The position numbers and the translations under genes were made by a program. Below are positions 6,679-15,119 of a DNA stretch of 64,000 nt, one piece after another (within the stretch, counting starts at the first letter, position 1; every line of letters starts with the position of its first letter). Below the pieces are notes generated by a model. That model did not search any database, was not told where the DNA came from, and worked only from the letters and a program-made list of their open reading frames with translations. This DNA comes from Paenibacillus camerounensis (GTDB lineage: Bacteria > Bacillota > Bacilli > Paenibacillales > Paenibacillaceae): assembly GCF_000723885.1 (NCBI RefSeq), contig NZ_CCDG010000005.1, forward strand, positions 1 to 64,000, in the 5' to 3' direction.

Positions 6679-8619
6679 ATGAAAGTGGATTCATCTAAGG
6701 CGGTAATGCTTCCGGTGAAGTCTCTTACGGTCTGGAGGTCTGTTCAAAAGCAGTGCCTGCGTATGAACAGTAACCTTGAACTTGTCAACCGTTCTGTCAA
6801 AGGCTTTCAGGCAGCTGTGAAAAGGTCAGCAGATGGGATGAGCCGGTCTATGGACAGCCTGCACCAGGCATTGCAGGACATCAATGAAACTTTACTGGAA
6901 GGGTTTAAGCATGTACCACCAAAGGTAGAGGTATCTAAAGGTCTTATGATGATGCAAGGTCAGCAGGCGGGTCAAGGGCAGCAGTTGGCCTTGCGTGCAT
7001 TAAATACTTCACGTCCGGCCGTGACCGGAAAGTGGGTGGATGAGGCCGCTACGAAAGTAGAATGGTGGAAAGGACTTAAGGAAAAAAAGAAAGAAAAAGA
7101 AGAAAAGAAACCGGAAGAGAAGACAGCAGAAACAAAGATAGATCCGCCTAAGCCCAAGATTAATCTCAAAAAAGATCCGGGGCCAGTTCCGCCGACACCG
7201 CCTCCTTCTGCGGACTCTAGAGTTTTGAAATTCCTGAAAACCGCAGATGTAGTAGCACCCTTTAATGCGATCAAATCCTTTGGCGAAAAGGCAGTTAAAG
7301 AAGCGGCAAAGCCGGGTGATATTGCGGATTGGAATAAAATGAATGAAAACATTGATAGTACCCTTGGTAAAATTGGAGAAAAGGCTATGGGGGCATTGCG
7401 TCCGGTAATGGATACCATTAACCAGGCACTAATCACAGACCAGTTAGCACCTATTATTGATGCTATGGCTAACGGGTTCCTGTTTATCGCAAACGTTATT
7501 TCTATGATGGTTGACGGTTTACTGTGGCTGGTTGGTGTGATTCAGGATAATTGGTCGTATGTAAAACCAATTCTTGAAGCAATCGCTATCGTGTACCTTG
7601 CCGCCATGATCGTTCAAGTCTATATGCTCGCAGCTGCGTGGCTTGTTGCTAACTGGCCTATCTTAATCGTAATAGCTGTAATTGCTGCTCTGATCCTGAT
7701 TTTTCAACAGCTTGGACTGTCCGCAGCAGATGTAGTGGGAGCTATTGTCGGTGCATTTGGATATATGGCAGCCTTAATCCAAAATTTCGGGATCGGTGCG
7801 CGCAATATCTTTTTTATCGTAGGTGACTACATTATTAATGCATTTAACACTGCTGTTAACAGGGTGCAGGAATCCATGTATAACCTGGCAATGGGTACAC
7901 TGAATGTTCTTTATAATATGGCAGTCGGTGCAGAAAATTTTGCCGGCGGTTTTATGAAGGTCATGGCTAAGGCGATCAGCTGGGTACTTGATAAATTTAA
8001 CTCCATGATTGATGCACTGGCCCAAGTCCCTTTCTTTGATAAGCTAGGAATCAGCAGAATAAAGATAGACGTGCAGGAGCCGGAAATTCCCCATGCTGCC
8101 AGCGACAGGCTTGATATGTACCGTAAAGGTCTGGAATCTCTAAAACCTGAAACGGATAATACACCAAAGCGTCAGACAGAGCTATGGGAAATGGTTGATT
8201 ATAAAGACAGCTATAACAGCTATAAACAAAAGGGGGAAGACTTCGTAAATAGCTTCTCTAATAAAGGAAGGGAAGCGGGTAAGGGCAATAAGACATGGGT
8301 TGCTTCGGCAACAGGAAATATGATGCAATCATCCGGCACGAGCTTAAACGCCAATCAAGCTGCGAATCTTAACAACGTCAACCGCGTCAACGAAGTCGGC
8401 TCGATTAACGATACGGTAGACATCTCCAGTGATGATCTGAAAATGCTGCGTGAGCTGGCGGAGCTTCAGGCGATTCAAAATTTTGTGGAGCTGACGCCGA
8501 CGGTACAGGTTACAACAGGTAACATCAATAATGCCGGAGACATCGACTCCATCATTACCAAGATCGGGCAGGTGCTGCAGGAGGAATTTGTCTCAACCGC
8601 CCAGGGGGTGTATACGTAA
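6679..8619 (+). CDS. Tail tape measure protein (short, XkdO-like)
   Basis: A 646-residue protein in the tape-measure slot. The N-terminus is helical; residues about 130-180 are Lys/Glu/Pro-rich; about 253-370 holds several hydrophobic, membrane-compatible segments (VYLAAMIVQVYMLAAAWLVA and others); the C-terminal part is Asn/Ser-rich. Tape measures set tail length at roughly 0.15 nm per residue (established), so this one predicts a tail near 100 nm. It is short compared with the 1,000-plus residues of PBSX XkdO. Much of the gene looks AT-richer than its neighbours. Start ATG follows AAGGAGGTG. Confidence 0.8.
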   Translation: MKVDSSKAVMLPVKSLTVWRSVQKQCLRMNSNLELVNRSVKGFQAAVKRSADGMSRSMDSLHQALQDINETLLEGFKHVPPKVEVSKGLMMMQGQQAGQGQQLALRALNTSRPAVTGKWVDEAATKVEWWKGLKEKKKEKEEKKPEEKTAETKIDPPKPKINLKKDPGPVPPTPPPSADSRVLKFLKTADVVAPFNAIKSFGEKAVKEAAKPGDIADWNKMNENIDSTLGKIGEKAMGALRPVMDTINQALITDQLAPIIDAMANGFLFIANVISMMVDGLLWLVGVIQDNWSYVKPILEAIAIVYLAAMIVQVYMLAAAWLVANWPILIVIAVIAALILIFQQLGLSAADVVGAIVGAFGYMAALIQNFGIGARNIFFIVGDYIINAFNTAVNRVQESMYNLAMGTLNVLYNMAVGAENFAGGFMKVMAKAISWVLDKFNSMIDALAQVPFFDKLGISRIKIDVQEPEIPHAASDRLDMYRKGLESLKPETDNTPKRQTELWEMVDYKDSYNSYKQKGEDFVNSFSNKGREAGKGNKTWVASATGNMMQSSGTSLNANQAANLNNVNRVNEVGSINDTVDISSDDLKMLRELAELQAIQNFVELTPTVQVTTGNINNAGDIDSIITKIGQVLQEEFVSTAQGVYT

Positions 8620-8620
8620 C

Positions 8621-9388
8621 GTGGAGGAATACGGTTTTTTCTTAAGCTTCAATAACTATGAAGAGGTCATCCGGCTGCCGGTTAACCCGGAGATGCTGGA
8701 AATCAAAGAGTCGGGAGACGGAAAAAGCTATTCGATTATCGAGCTTGGTGAAATTAATGCGATTACTTATCCGAAGCTTACGGAGCTGTCCATAGAAAGC
8801 ATGTTTCCGGCCCAGTGGTATCCGTTTGTCGTCTATCCATCCAGTGAGGCTCAGGAAAAAGAAAGCCGGCTGCTTAAGCCCTACGAATATGTGGCGATGA
8901 TCAAACGGTGGATGGTCAGCCGCAGGCCTATCCGGTTTGTTTTCACAGGACTGAAACAGATGGAAAGTAGTGGAGCGGGGCAGACAGGGAATATGGCTGA
9001 CTGGCTTAAGGAGGCTGCAGACCGGGCTGCCCAGACCTTCACAGGCGATATGGGCATCAACATGCCTGTCAGCATCGAAAATTTCACCTGGAAGCTGAGT
9101 GCCGGAAATTCCGGAGATATTGAATACACATTAGCGCTCAAGAAATATGTCTTCTATCAGGCACTCGCAGTAAAGACCGCCGGTAACGAGGTGAAAAAAC
9201 AGCAGCATCGGGCCAGTGAAAAAACAGCTGCAGCCACCTATACCATTCAAGCCGGAGACTCGCTCTGGAGTATTGCCCAGAAAAAGCTGGGCAGCGGAAG
9301 AAAGTATAAAACCCTCCAGAAGCTTAACGGTATTTCCGACAGTGAGCTTAAGAAGCTGCAAATCGGTAGAGTCATCAAGCTGGCATAG
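8621..9388 (+). CDS. LysM-containing tail/baseplate protein (XkdP-like)
   Basis: A 255-residue protein matching PBSX XkdP: the N-terminus begins EEYGFFLSFNNYEE-IRLPVNPE, and a C-terminal LysM domain (about residues 206-254, YTIQAGDSLWSIAQKKLG) would bind peptidoglycan. The family links the tail tube end to the baseplate hub (gp53-like role). I chose GTG 8621, one base after the tape-measure stop, with GGGGG upstream; the longer open frame overlaps the tape measure and lacks a site. Confidence 0.85.
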   Translation: MEEYGFFLSFNNYEEVIRLPVNPEMLEIKESGDGKSYSIIELGEINAITYPKLTELSIESMFPAQWYPFVVYPSSEAQEKESRLLKPYEYVAMIKRWMVSRRPIRFVFTGLKQMESSGAGQTGNMADWLKEAADRAAQTFTGDMGINMPVSIENFTWKLSAGNSGDIEYTLALKKYVFYQALAVKTAGNEVKKQQHRASEKTAAATYTIQAGDSLWSIAQKKLGSGRKYKTLQKLNGISDSELKKLQIGRVIKLA

Positions 9389-9399
9389 GGGGAGGAAGC

Positions 9400-10362
9400 A
9401 TGAAGCTGCTGGTGAAAAATAAAGAAGGTCTGCTCTGGGATATCTCTGCTATAGCGACCGACATCACCTGGAAGACCTCGCGTTCTGGCAAACCTGCGAC
9501 ACTTGAGATAACGCTTGTAGACAGCGCGATTTATCAGCATCCCAGGTTCAACATCGGCAACGGGGATATTGTACAGTTCAGCAAGGCTGACAGGGATGTC
9601 TTTTACGGGTTTGTATTTACGATAGCAACCGGTTCAGACCGGGAGATCAAATTAACGGCTTACGACCAGATCCGCTATCTGCTGGGCAACGGAAGCTATG
9701 TGCTGCAGAATGTGACTGCAAATGAGCTGGTCACAAAAATAGCGGAGGATTACGGTTTGCAGACCGGTGTGCTTGATGAGGCCCAGTACAGGATACCATC
9801 GCTTATAGAAGATAATAAAAAGCTGCTCGATATCATTATGGGAGCCGTGGGCAGTGAGCTGCAGAACAGCGGACAGCTGCTGGCTTTTTATGATGATTTC
9901 GGGAAGCTGTCACTGCGAAATATGCAGAGCATGCTGCTTAACATCGTTTTGGGGGCAGGCCGCTATCTCTATGACTACTCGCTGAAGCGGAGCATTGATG
10001 AAGACACGTACAATACTATTTTTTTGTATAGGGATAATGAGGAGACGGGCAAACGTGAATTCTATCCGGTTACGGACAAGGAGAATGTAGCACGCTGGGG
10101 GATATTGCAGCTGTATCAGAAGGCCGACGACAAGGCGGCTGCGGCGCAGATCCGGGAAAAGGCGGACAACCTGCTTAAGCTGCATAACCGGGAAAAGCTC
10201 AGTCTGACCGTTCAGGCAATCGGGGATATGCGTGTAAGAGCCGGAAACTTCATTTATGTGCTGCTGGATGAATTCGAGACCCAGCTGTTTCTCGTGGATG
10301 AATGCAGCCATAAAATTTCAGGCGGGGAACACACAATGTCCCTCACAATAAAGGTGGTGTAG
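9400..10362 (+). CDS. Baseplate hub protein (XkdQ-like, gpD/VgrG fold)
   Basis: A 320-residue XkdQ-family protein. The N-terminal KNKEGLLWDISAIATDITWKT, the internal YYGF-like VFYGFVFTI, and the region KLLDIIMGAVG are typical; the family forms the trimeric hub under the tube, as gpD/gp27 do in other contractile systems. GGGGGAGG precedes the ATG. The gene lies between XkdP-like and XkdR-like genes in the standard PBSX order. No enzymatic domain is visible, so spike lysis activity probably resides elsewhere. Confidence 0.85.
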   Translation: MKLLVKNKEGLLWDISAIATDITWKTSRSGKPATLEITLVDSAIYQHPRFNIGNGDIVQFSKADRDVFYGFVFTIATGSDREIKLTAYDQIRYLLGNGSYVLQNVTANELVTKIAEDYGLQTGVLDEAQYRIPSLIEDNKKLLDIIMGAVGSELQNSGQLLAFYDDFGKLSLRNMQSMLLNIVLGAGRYLYDYSLKRSIDEDTYNTIFLYRDNEETGKREFYPVTDKENVARWGILQLYQKADDKAAAAQIREKADNLLKLHNREKLSLTVQAIGDMRVRAGNFIYVLLDEFETQLFLVDECSHKISGGEHTMSLTIKVV

Positions 10363-10368
10363 AAGCAG

Positions 10369-10662
10369 ATGCTGGATATTATTAAAAAAGCGAGCCTCGG
10401 AGCCGTATCCAATACGAATCCGGTGGCTTTTTCTTATGGGCAGGTGACGGGGGCGGAGCCGTTGCAGATTCAGGTGGATCAGCGGTTTGTGCTGTCCGGT
10501 TCCGCACTGGTGCTGCCGGAAGCTGTTACAGAGTGCCGGATTGAGCTGGACGGAAGGCAGCTTCTGATCCGGCGGGGGCTTGAGCCGGGTGACCGTGTGC
10601 TGCTCCTGCGGATGCAGGGCGGACAGAGCTATGTTGTGCTGGATCGGCTGGTGGATCTATGA
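10369..10662 (+). CDS. DUF2577 baseplate protein (XkdR-like)
   Basis: A 97-residue DUF2577 protein. It shows the family features: an N-terminal helix MLDIIKKASLGAV-NTNPVAFSYGQV and a C-terminal OB-like half ending GDRVLLLRMQGGQSYVVLDRL. In PBSX the homologue lies between hub and gp25-like genes and may form part of the central spike. It overlaps the following gene by four bases (ATGA). The exact structural role is not established for this small family. Confidence 0.85.
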   Translation: MLDIIKKASLGAVSNTNPVAFSYGQVTGAEPLQIQVDQRFVLSGSALVLPEAVTECRIELDGRQLLIRRGLEPGDRVLLLRMQGGQSYVVLDRLVDL

Positions 10663-11090
10663 TTCCGGCTATTGGCAGTTCAGGACCGATCAAGGGATTG
10701 CTTGAAGAGGATGCACCTGGACAGAGTATGATGAGCCCCAGTCTTACCTACCGGATGGACTGGGGCCTGAAGCGTATTACCGGCACTGTTGATGCCTTGG
10801 AAGCCGTCAGACAGGCTGCCATCAAGGTGCTGCAGACGGAACGTTATGAGTTTCTGATCTACAGTACAGATTACGGGACAGAGTGGAATCTGGTACTGGG
10901 CAAGGACAGATTGCTGGCCCGCGCTGAGCTGCTGCGGATTGTCAGTGAAGCCCTGCTGCAGGACGAACGGATCCGCGGTCTTGAGCAGGCAGAGATTACT
11001 TTTAATGGGGATCAGGCGAGCTTCAATTGTACTGTAGTCACGTATTACGGCAATTTTGAGCTCAGAAAGGAGCTGATAGACAGTGTATGA
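10659..11090 (+). CDS. DUF2634 baseplate wedge protein (XkdS-like, gp25/gpW fold)
   Basis: A 143-residue DUF2634 protein of the gp25/gpW lysozyme-like wedge family. The conserved central region is TYRMDWGLKRITGTVDALEAVRQAAIKVLQTERYEFLIYSTDYGTEW. This subunit seeds sheath polymerisation from the baseplate. It overlaps its neighbours on both sides (ATGA upstream, 8 bases downstream), so it belongs to one tightly coupled baseplate cassette. Confidence 0.9.
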   Translation: MIPAIGSSGPIKGLLEEDAPGQSMMSPSLTYRMDWGLKRITGTVDALEAVRQAAIKVLQTERYEFLIYSTDYGTEWNLVLGKDRLLARAELLRIVSEALLQDERIRGLEQAEITFNGDQASFNCTVVTYYGNFELRKELIDSV

Positions 11091-12141
11091 GGATCAGACG
11101 TATGAAGCGCTGCTTGATCGCATGCTGAATAGGGTCCCGGAAGGACTGGACAAGCGGGAAGGCAGCATTATTTATGATGCGCTTGCTCCGGCTGCGGCGG
11201 AGATGGCACAGATGTATATTGAGCTGGATGTGAACATTAATCTGCACTTTGCCGACACTGCAGCCGGTGAGTATTTGGAGCGTAGCATTTCCTGGACAGG
11301 CATCACCAGGGAGCCGGCAACCAAGGCGCAGCTTCGCGGAGAATTTTATAATAACGAAGATGAGGTGCTGGATATCCCTTTGGGCAGCAGATACTCGCTG
11401 GGGCTCTATAATTACACGGCGGCTGAAAGGCTCTCCCCGGGAGCGTTCCGGCTGGAGAGTGAGACCGCCGGAACGGCCGGCAATCAGTATTCCGGCAGCC
11501 TGCTGCCGGTGAGTTATATTCCGGAGCTTGCACGCGGGGTGATTACTTCGCTTCTAATACCCGGCGAGGAAGCAGAGGATGACGAAGCGCTGCGCCGGCG
11601 GTATTTTAATTCGGCCAGACGCCCGTCAACCAGCGGCAACAAATATCATTACATGGAATGGGCGTCACAGATTGAAGGCGTAGGCGGCGCGCGGGTCTTT
11701 CCGCTGTGGAACGGACCCAAGACGGTCAAGGTAATTATTGTCGATGCTGAGAAGAAGCCGGCCTCAGCAGTGCTGGTATCAATGGTACAACAGCATATTG
11801 ACCCTGCTCCGGGTCTGGGGGAAGGCGAGGCTCCTGTGGGTGCGGTGGTGACAGTTGCTTCAGCTGCCGGTAAAACTATCACAGTCAGTGCAACAGTTAA
11901 CCTGGCTGCAGGCTATACGCTGCAGGCTGTGATCAATGCTTTTCAGATCATGCTGGAGAAGTACCGTAAGGAAAAGGCCTTTGAAGCCTCGTACATCAGC
12001 CAGTCCGTCATCGGTGCTTTGCTGCTGGATACAGAGGGGGTTCTGGATTACAGCGGACTGAAGCTGAACGGCGGAACCGGTAATATTACGCTGGCAGAGA
12101 ACGAAGTACCCTTATTCGCTAATGCTGTGCTGGGGGTGTAG
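11083..12141 (+). CDS. Baseplate J-like wedge protein (XkdT-like)
   Basis: A 352-residue baseplate J family protein, equivalent to P2 gpJ and PBSX XkdT. Typical segments are the N-terminal YEALLDRMLNRVPEGLDKREGSIIYDALAPA, AEYLERS-like GEYLERSISWTGI, and the middle DEALRRRYFNSARRPSTSGNKYHY. It dimerises with the tail protein I partner to form the wedge. Here that partner (XkdU-like, 14497-15108) is separated from it by three fibre-type genes, which is not the usual adjacent order. GTG start at 11083 inside the preceding gene. Confidence 0.93.
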   Translation: MYEDQTYEALLDRMLNRVPEGLDKREGSIIYDALAPAAAEMAQMYIELDVNINLHFADTAAGEYLERSISWTGITREPATKAQLRGEFYNNEDEVLDIPLGSRYSLGLYNYTAAERLSPGAFRLESETAGTAGNQYSGSLLPVSYIPELARGVITSLLIPGEEAEDDEALRRRYFNSARRPSTSGNKYHYMEWASQIEGVGGARVFPLWNGPKTVKVIIVDAEKKPASAVLVSMVQQHIDPAPGLGEGEAPVGAVVTVASAAGKTITVSATVNLAAGYTLQAVINAFQIMLEKYRKEKAFEASYISQSVIGALLLDTEGVLDYSGLKLNGGTGNITLAENEVPLFANAVLGV

Positions 12142-12144
12142 CAG

Positions 12145-12558
12145 ATGGGGTACCCGGAGCAGGTGGATGTGTTCAAAGAAAAGCTGAATAAAAAAGCCAG
12201 CGGCGGCAGCTATGTCGTGGAAGAAAAGCTCATGCTCACAAGCGGGGTTTACAGTGGACAGCTTACCCATGACAACATTAATAACCAAAGCATAACGGTA
12301 TATACCGGATCACGCTTCAGCGGGACTGAGCTTCGTAATTTTTCGGTTTCTTTTCCGGATGAAGCGCCCTGGCGACGGATCATTAAGATTTTTGCGGAGG
12401 TTCCAGAGGTATATGTGACCTACGAAACCCCGGGTGATACCGTGGAGGCCGATGATATCAACGTTCTGCAAACGGGGCTGACCGCCGCCCAGCGCGAGAT
12501 TGAACGATATAAAAGTGCGGGACTGATCGACGGCGGATCCTTTAAAAGAGAGGTGTAA
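12145..12558 (+). CDS. Phage tail-associated protein of unknown function
   Basis: A 137-residue protein that I do not assign to a named family. It starts MGYPEQVDVFKEKLNKKASG, has a beta-rich middle (YSGQLTHDNINNQSITVYTGSRF) and ends in a helix (LTAAQREIERYKSAGLIDGG). The position, three bases after XkdT and one base before a fibre gene, and the beta-then-helix shape suggest a fibre attachment or baseplate rim protein. That role is inferred from context only. Confidence 0.75.
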   Translation: MGYPEQVDVFKEKLNKKASGGSYVVEEKLMLTSGVYSGQLTHDNINNQSITVYTGSRFSGTELRNFSVSFPDEAPWRRIIKIFAEVPEVYVTYETPGDTVEADDINVLQTGLTAAQREIERYKSAGLIDGGSFKREV

Positions 12559-12559
12559 T

Positions 12560-13582
12560 ATGGCACAGACGATTCAAGTAAAACGCGGCACAAAAGCAGA
12601 GCTATCCACTTATGGCGTGCTGAAGGCCGGTGAAATAGGCTTCTGTACAGACACAAAAGAAGTCTATATCGGTGACGGCACTTCCAATTCGATGGTCGGA
12701 CGGGCGCTATCCGGCCCCGAGGCTTCACGTCCGGCAGCTGCTTCTGTCGGGCGATTATATTATGTAACAAGCGGGACGAACAGCGGTTATTTGTATTTTG
12801 ACGACGGGGCAGCCTGGCGCCGGATTAACGCCCAGAAGCTGACTGACCTGACAGGAACAGCCGATGATATTGTTGACGGTACAACCTATGCTAAGGTGCT
12901 CAAGGCGGATATCACCTCGGGACATGTAAATAAGGTCTCTGACGGCACGAATGTCAAAACAGCGGCAGAAATTAAGACTCATCTCGATGATGCCGCAAAG
13001 CACCGTGTGATCAATGATACGGGCATAGCTATTACAGACCTGTGGTCAGCACAAAAGATCCGAAACGAGATTGAGCTGGCCAAGCATAATATCGAGCCGC
13101 AGAGCTCGGTAAAGGACCAGAATCTGACGGCTCCGCCTGCTTCTCCATTAGAAGGAGACCGGTATATCATTCCAGCCGCGGCTACCGGCATATGGGCGGG
13201 AAAAAGCAGCCAGATTGCCGAGTATCAATCCGCAGCCTGGGTGTACTACCCTCCGGCAGTGGGCTGGACCGCTTATGTGGACGATGAGCAGAAAATCTAC
13301 AGCTGGAACGGCAGTGCCTGGGTGCGTACGGGCGGCGCGCTGCAGACAATCACTGCCGGCAATGGTTTAACCGGCGGAGGACAGGCGGATTCAGTGACCT
13401 TAAACATCGGTGCCGGAAGCGGCATCACAGTTACAGCCGACGCGATCGCGGTTACAGCAGGTAAAGGGATCACTGTAGATGCAAACGGGGTAGCAGCCAA
13501 TATCGATGGAAGCAGCATTGTATATGACGCAGCTAACGGCAACAAGCTGACGGTAGCCAGCATTGACGGCGGCACATTCTAG
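12560..13582 (+). CDS. Tail fibre-like protein with tropism-determinant N-domain
   Basis: A 340-residue protein. Residues about 1-45 match the N-terminal domain of the Bordetella phage major tropism determinant (VKRGTKAELSTYGVLKAGEIGFCTDTKEVYIGDG). A DUF2793-like stretch follows (about 178-255, with repeated Trp-Tyr motifs such as YYPPAVGWTAYVDDEQKIYSWNG in two overlapping halves), then a Gly/Ala/Thr-rich beta-prism tail. The domains suggest a trimeric receptor-binding or fibre-base protein. It ends without a clear receptor-binding head, so it may pair with the next gene. Confidence 0.8.
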   Translation: MAQTIQVKRGTKAELSTYGVLKAGEIGFCTDTKEVYIGDGTSNSMVGRALSGPEASRPAAASVGRLYYVTSGTNSGYLYFDDGAAWRRINAQKLTDLTGTADDIVDGTTYAKVLKADITSGHVNKVSDGTNVKTAAEIKTHLDDAAKHRVINDTGIAITDLWSAQKIRNEIELAKHNIEPQSSVKDQNLTAPPASPLEGDRYIIPAAATGIWAGKSSQIAEYQSAAWVYYPPAVGWTAYVDDEQKIYSWNGSAWVRTGGALQTITAGNGLTGGGQADSVTLNIGAGSGITVTADAIAVTAGKGITVDANGVAANIDGSSIVYDAANGNKLTVASIDGGTF

Positions 13583-13594
13583 GAGGCGGCAGAG

Positions 13595-14494
13595 ATGGCA
13601 CTGAAGACATTGATACAGATCCGCCGCGGGCTGGAAAGTGAGCTGGGGGTGCTTGCTGCGGGCGAGCTGGGCTACTGCACCGATACCGGCAAGCTGTATA
13701 TCGGAACAGGCGGCGTGAACAAGCTGCTGGTCGCATCACAGAGCACCGGTGACATGCTGAAAAGCATCTATGACACCAACAACAACGGCAAGGTCGATTA
13801 TGCGCAGACGGCAGACAGCGTAGCCTGGTCCGGAATAGCCGGCAAGCCGGATGTGTTTCCGCCTACGGGGCATACGCATGATGACAGATATCCGGTGCTG
13901 ACTAATGGTGCAGTGTACGGGTTATTCCCTTCCACCTCTAGTACGATGCTGGGGAACGAGTACAATATCCTTTTGAATGCACATAAGCGTAAGGAAATAA
14001 CCATAACCCAGACAGGCATAGCCAAAATTGATACTAATTCGCTCTTTGACGGCAGAGTCACACCCACTTATTCTACTCTGGGTATACCGGCAGGGACCCC
14101 TACTGTTATTACTATTGAAGGATTGCCGGAGGCTCATACCCAAACTGGCGGTGTGATCGGCTGGACCTGCCGATACTGGTATCCCTCCAAATACAAAGTT
14201 GAAGTATACGATACCTATAACGCTGCCGGGTGGCGTGTGCTCAAAGATCAAAGTATGGTAGATGCTCCGGCTAAGGAGCTAATGATCCCGCTGTATCCCA
14301 ATTTCCAGGGGCAGTTCACCAAAATCAGGATTACTATTTATGACAGCAGTGTTGGAACTGCCGATGCAAGCGGTAATCGCAGGTTTGGCCTTAGTGAGAT
14401 TTTTTTCTGCCATCCGGAAGCTGCTACAGTATTTCAATATCTGGATTATATGCCTAGCGGCCCGATCAGCTGGAATCAGCTCAAGGGGGTATAG
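13595..14494 (+). CDS. Second tail fibre-like protein with tropism-determinant N-domain
   Basis: A 299-residue protein whose first 45 residues (IQIRRGLESELGVLAAGELGYCTDTGKLYIG) are paralogous to the N-domain of the preceding gene, while the remainder is different. A short GHTHDDRYPVLT segment (about residue 90), common in phage fibres, links to a C-terminal domain of about 190 residues with several aromatic clusters (WTCRYWYPSKYKVEVYDTYNAAGWRV), plausibly a carbohydrate-binding head. No reverse transcriptase or variable repeat is present, so this is not a diversity-generating system. Confidence 0.78.
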   Translation: MALKTLIQIRRGLESELGVLAAGELGYCTDTGKLYIGTGGVNKLLVASQSTGDMLKSIYDTNNNGKVDYAQTADSVAWSGIAGKPDVFPPTGHTHDDRYPVLTNGAVYGLFPSTSSTMLGNEYNILLNAHKRKEITITQTGIAKIDTNSLFDGRVTPTYSTLGIPAGTPTVITIEGLPEAHTQTGGVIGWTCRYWYPSKYKVEVYDTYNAAGWRVLKDQSMVDAPAKELMIPLYPNFQGQFTKIRITIYDSSVGTADASGNRRFGLSEIFFCHPEAATVFQYLDYMPSGPISWNQLKGV

Positions 14495-14496
14495 CA

Positions 14497-15108
14497 ATGG
14501 CCTACGGCGAGCATTTATACGGAACAATAAGCTATTCATCGGATCGTTCTCTGCAGGAGGGACCCGGATTCACCCTGCCGGACCTGATGAAATACCTGCC
14601 TGAATATTACCAGGGTGTCATTGAGATGGAAGAGATTCAGGAAAGCAATGGTATAGAATGCGGGCTGCTTCGCTATTTAATAGAAGATTCCGCATTACAG
14701 ACCGACGTAGAATCGGCAACCTGGGGGCTGGCCCGCTGGGAGAATGTGTTGGCCTTGACTACGGACAATACTAAATCCTATGCAGCCCGCCGGGAGATGA
14801 TCAAGGCGAAGCTGCGCGGAAGCGGAACGACTACACCGGAGATGATCCGGCGGACGGCGTCCGCTTTTTCAGGCGGGGATGTTGAGGTTGTAGATGTACC
14901 GGGAGAGTACAGCTTCCAGGTTCGGTTCGTAGGTACCCTGGGTATCCCGGCTAATATGTCCGGGCTAATCCAGATCATTGAAGAGATTAAGCCGGCGCAT
15001 CTGGCCTACGAGTTTGTGTACAGCTATACCTGGTGGGATTCAGTCAAGGCACTCACCTGGAGAGGTGCGCATGAGCGGACCTGGAACGAGTTAAGAGTAT
15101 ACGAATAG
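14497..15108 (+). CDS. DUF2313 baseplate wedge protein (XkdU/YmfQ-like, tail protein I)
   Basis: A 203-residue DUF2313 protein equivalent to PBSX XkdU. Diagnostic features are LPDLMKYLPEYYQGV near residue 25, the central ENVLALTTDNTKSYAARREMIKAKLRGSGTTTPEMI, and a C-terminal KPAHLAYEFVY then TWWDSV. It partners baseplate J in the wedge and anchors tail fibres. Its displacement downstream of two fibre-type genes is unusual. Start ATG overlaps no neighbour; a RBS GGGGG lies six bases upstream. Confidence 0.85.
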   Translation: MAYGEHLYGTISYSSDRSLQEGPGFTLPDLMKYLPEYYQGVIEMEEIQESNGIECGLLRYLIEDSALQTDVESATWGLARWENVLALTTDNTKSYAARREMIKAKLRGSGTTTPEMIRRTASAFSGGDVEVVDVPGEYSFQVRFVGTLGIPANMSGLIQIIEEIKPAHLAYEFVYSYTWWDSVKALTWRGAHERTWNELRVYE

Positions 15109-15119
15109 GAGCGTGAACT

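Noticed and set aside
12560..14494. Diversity-generating retroelement around the tropism-determinant-like genes
   Set aside because: No reverse transcriptase, template repeat or adenine-rich variable region was seen; only the N-domain is shared.
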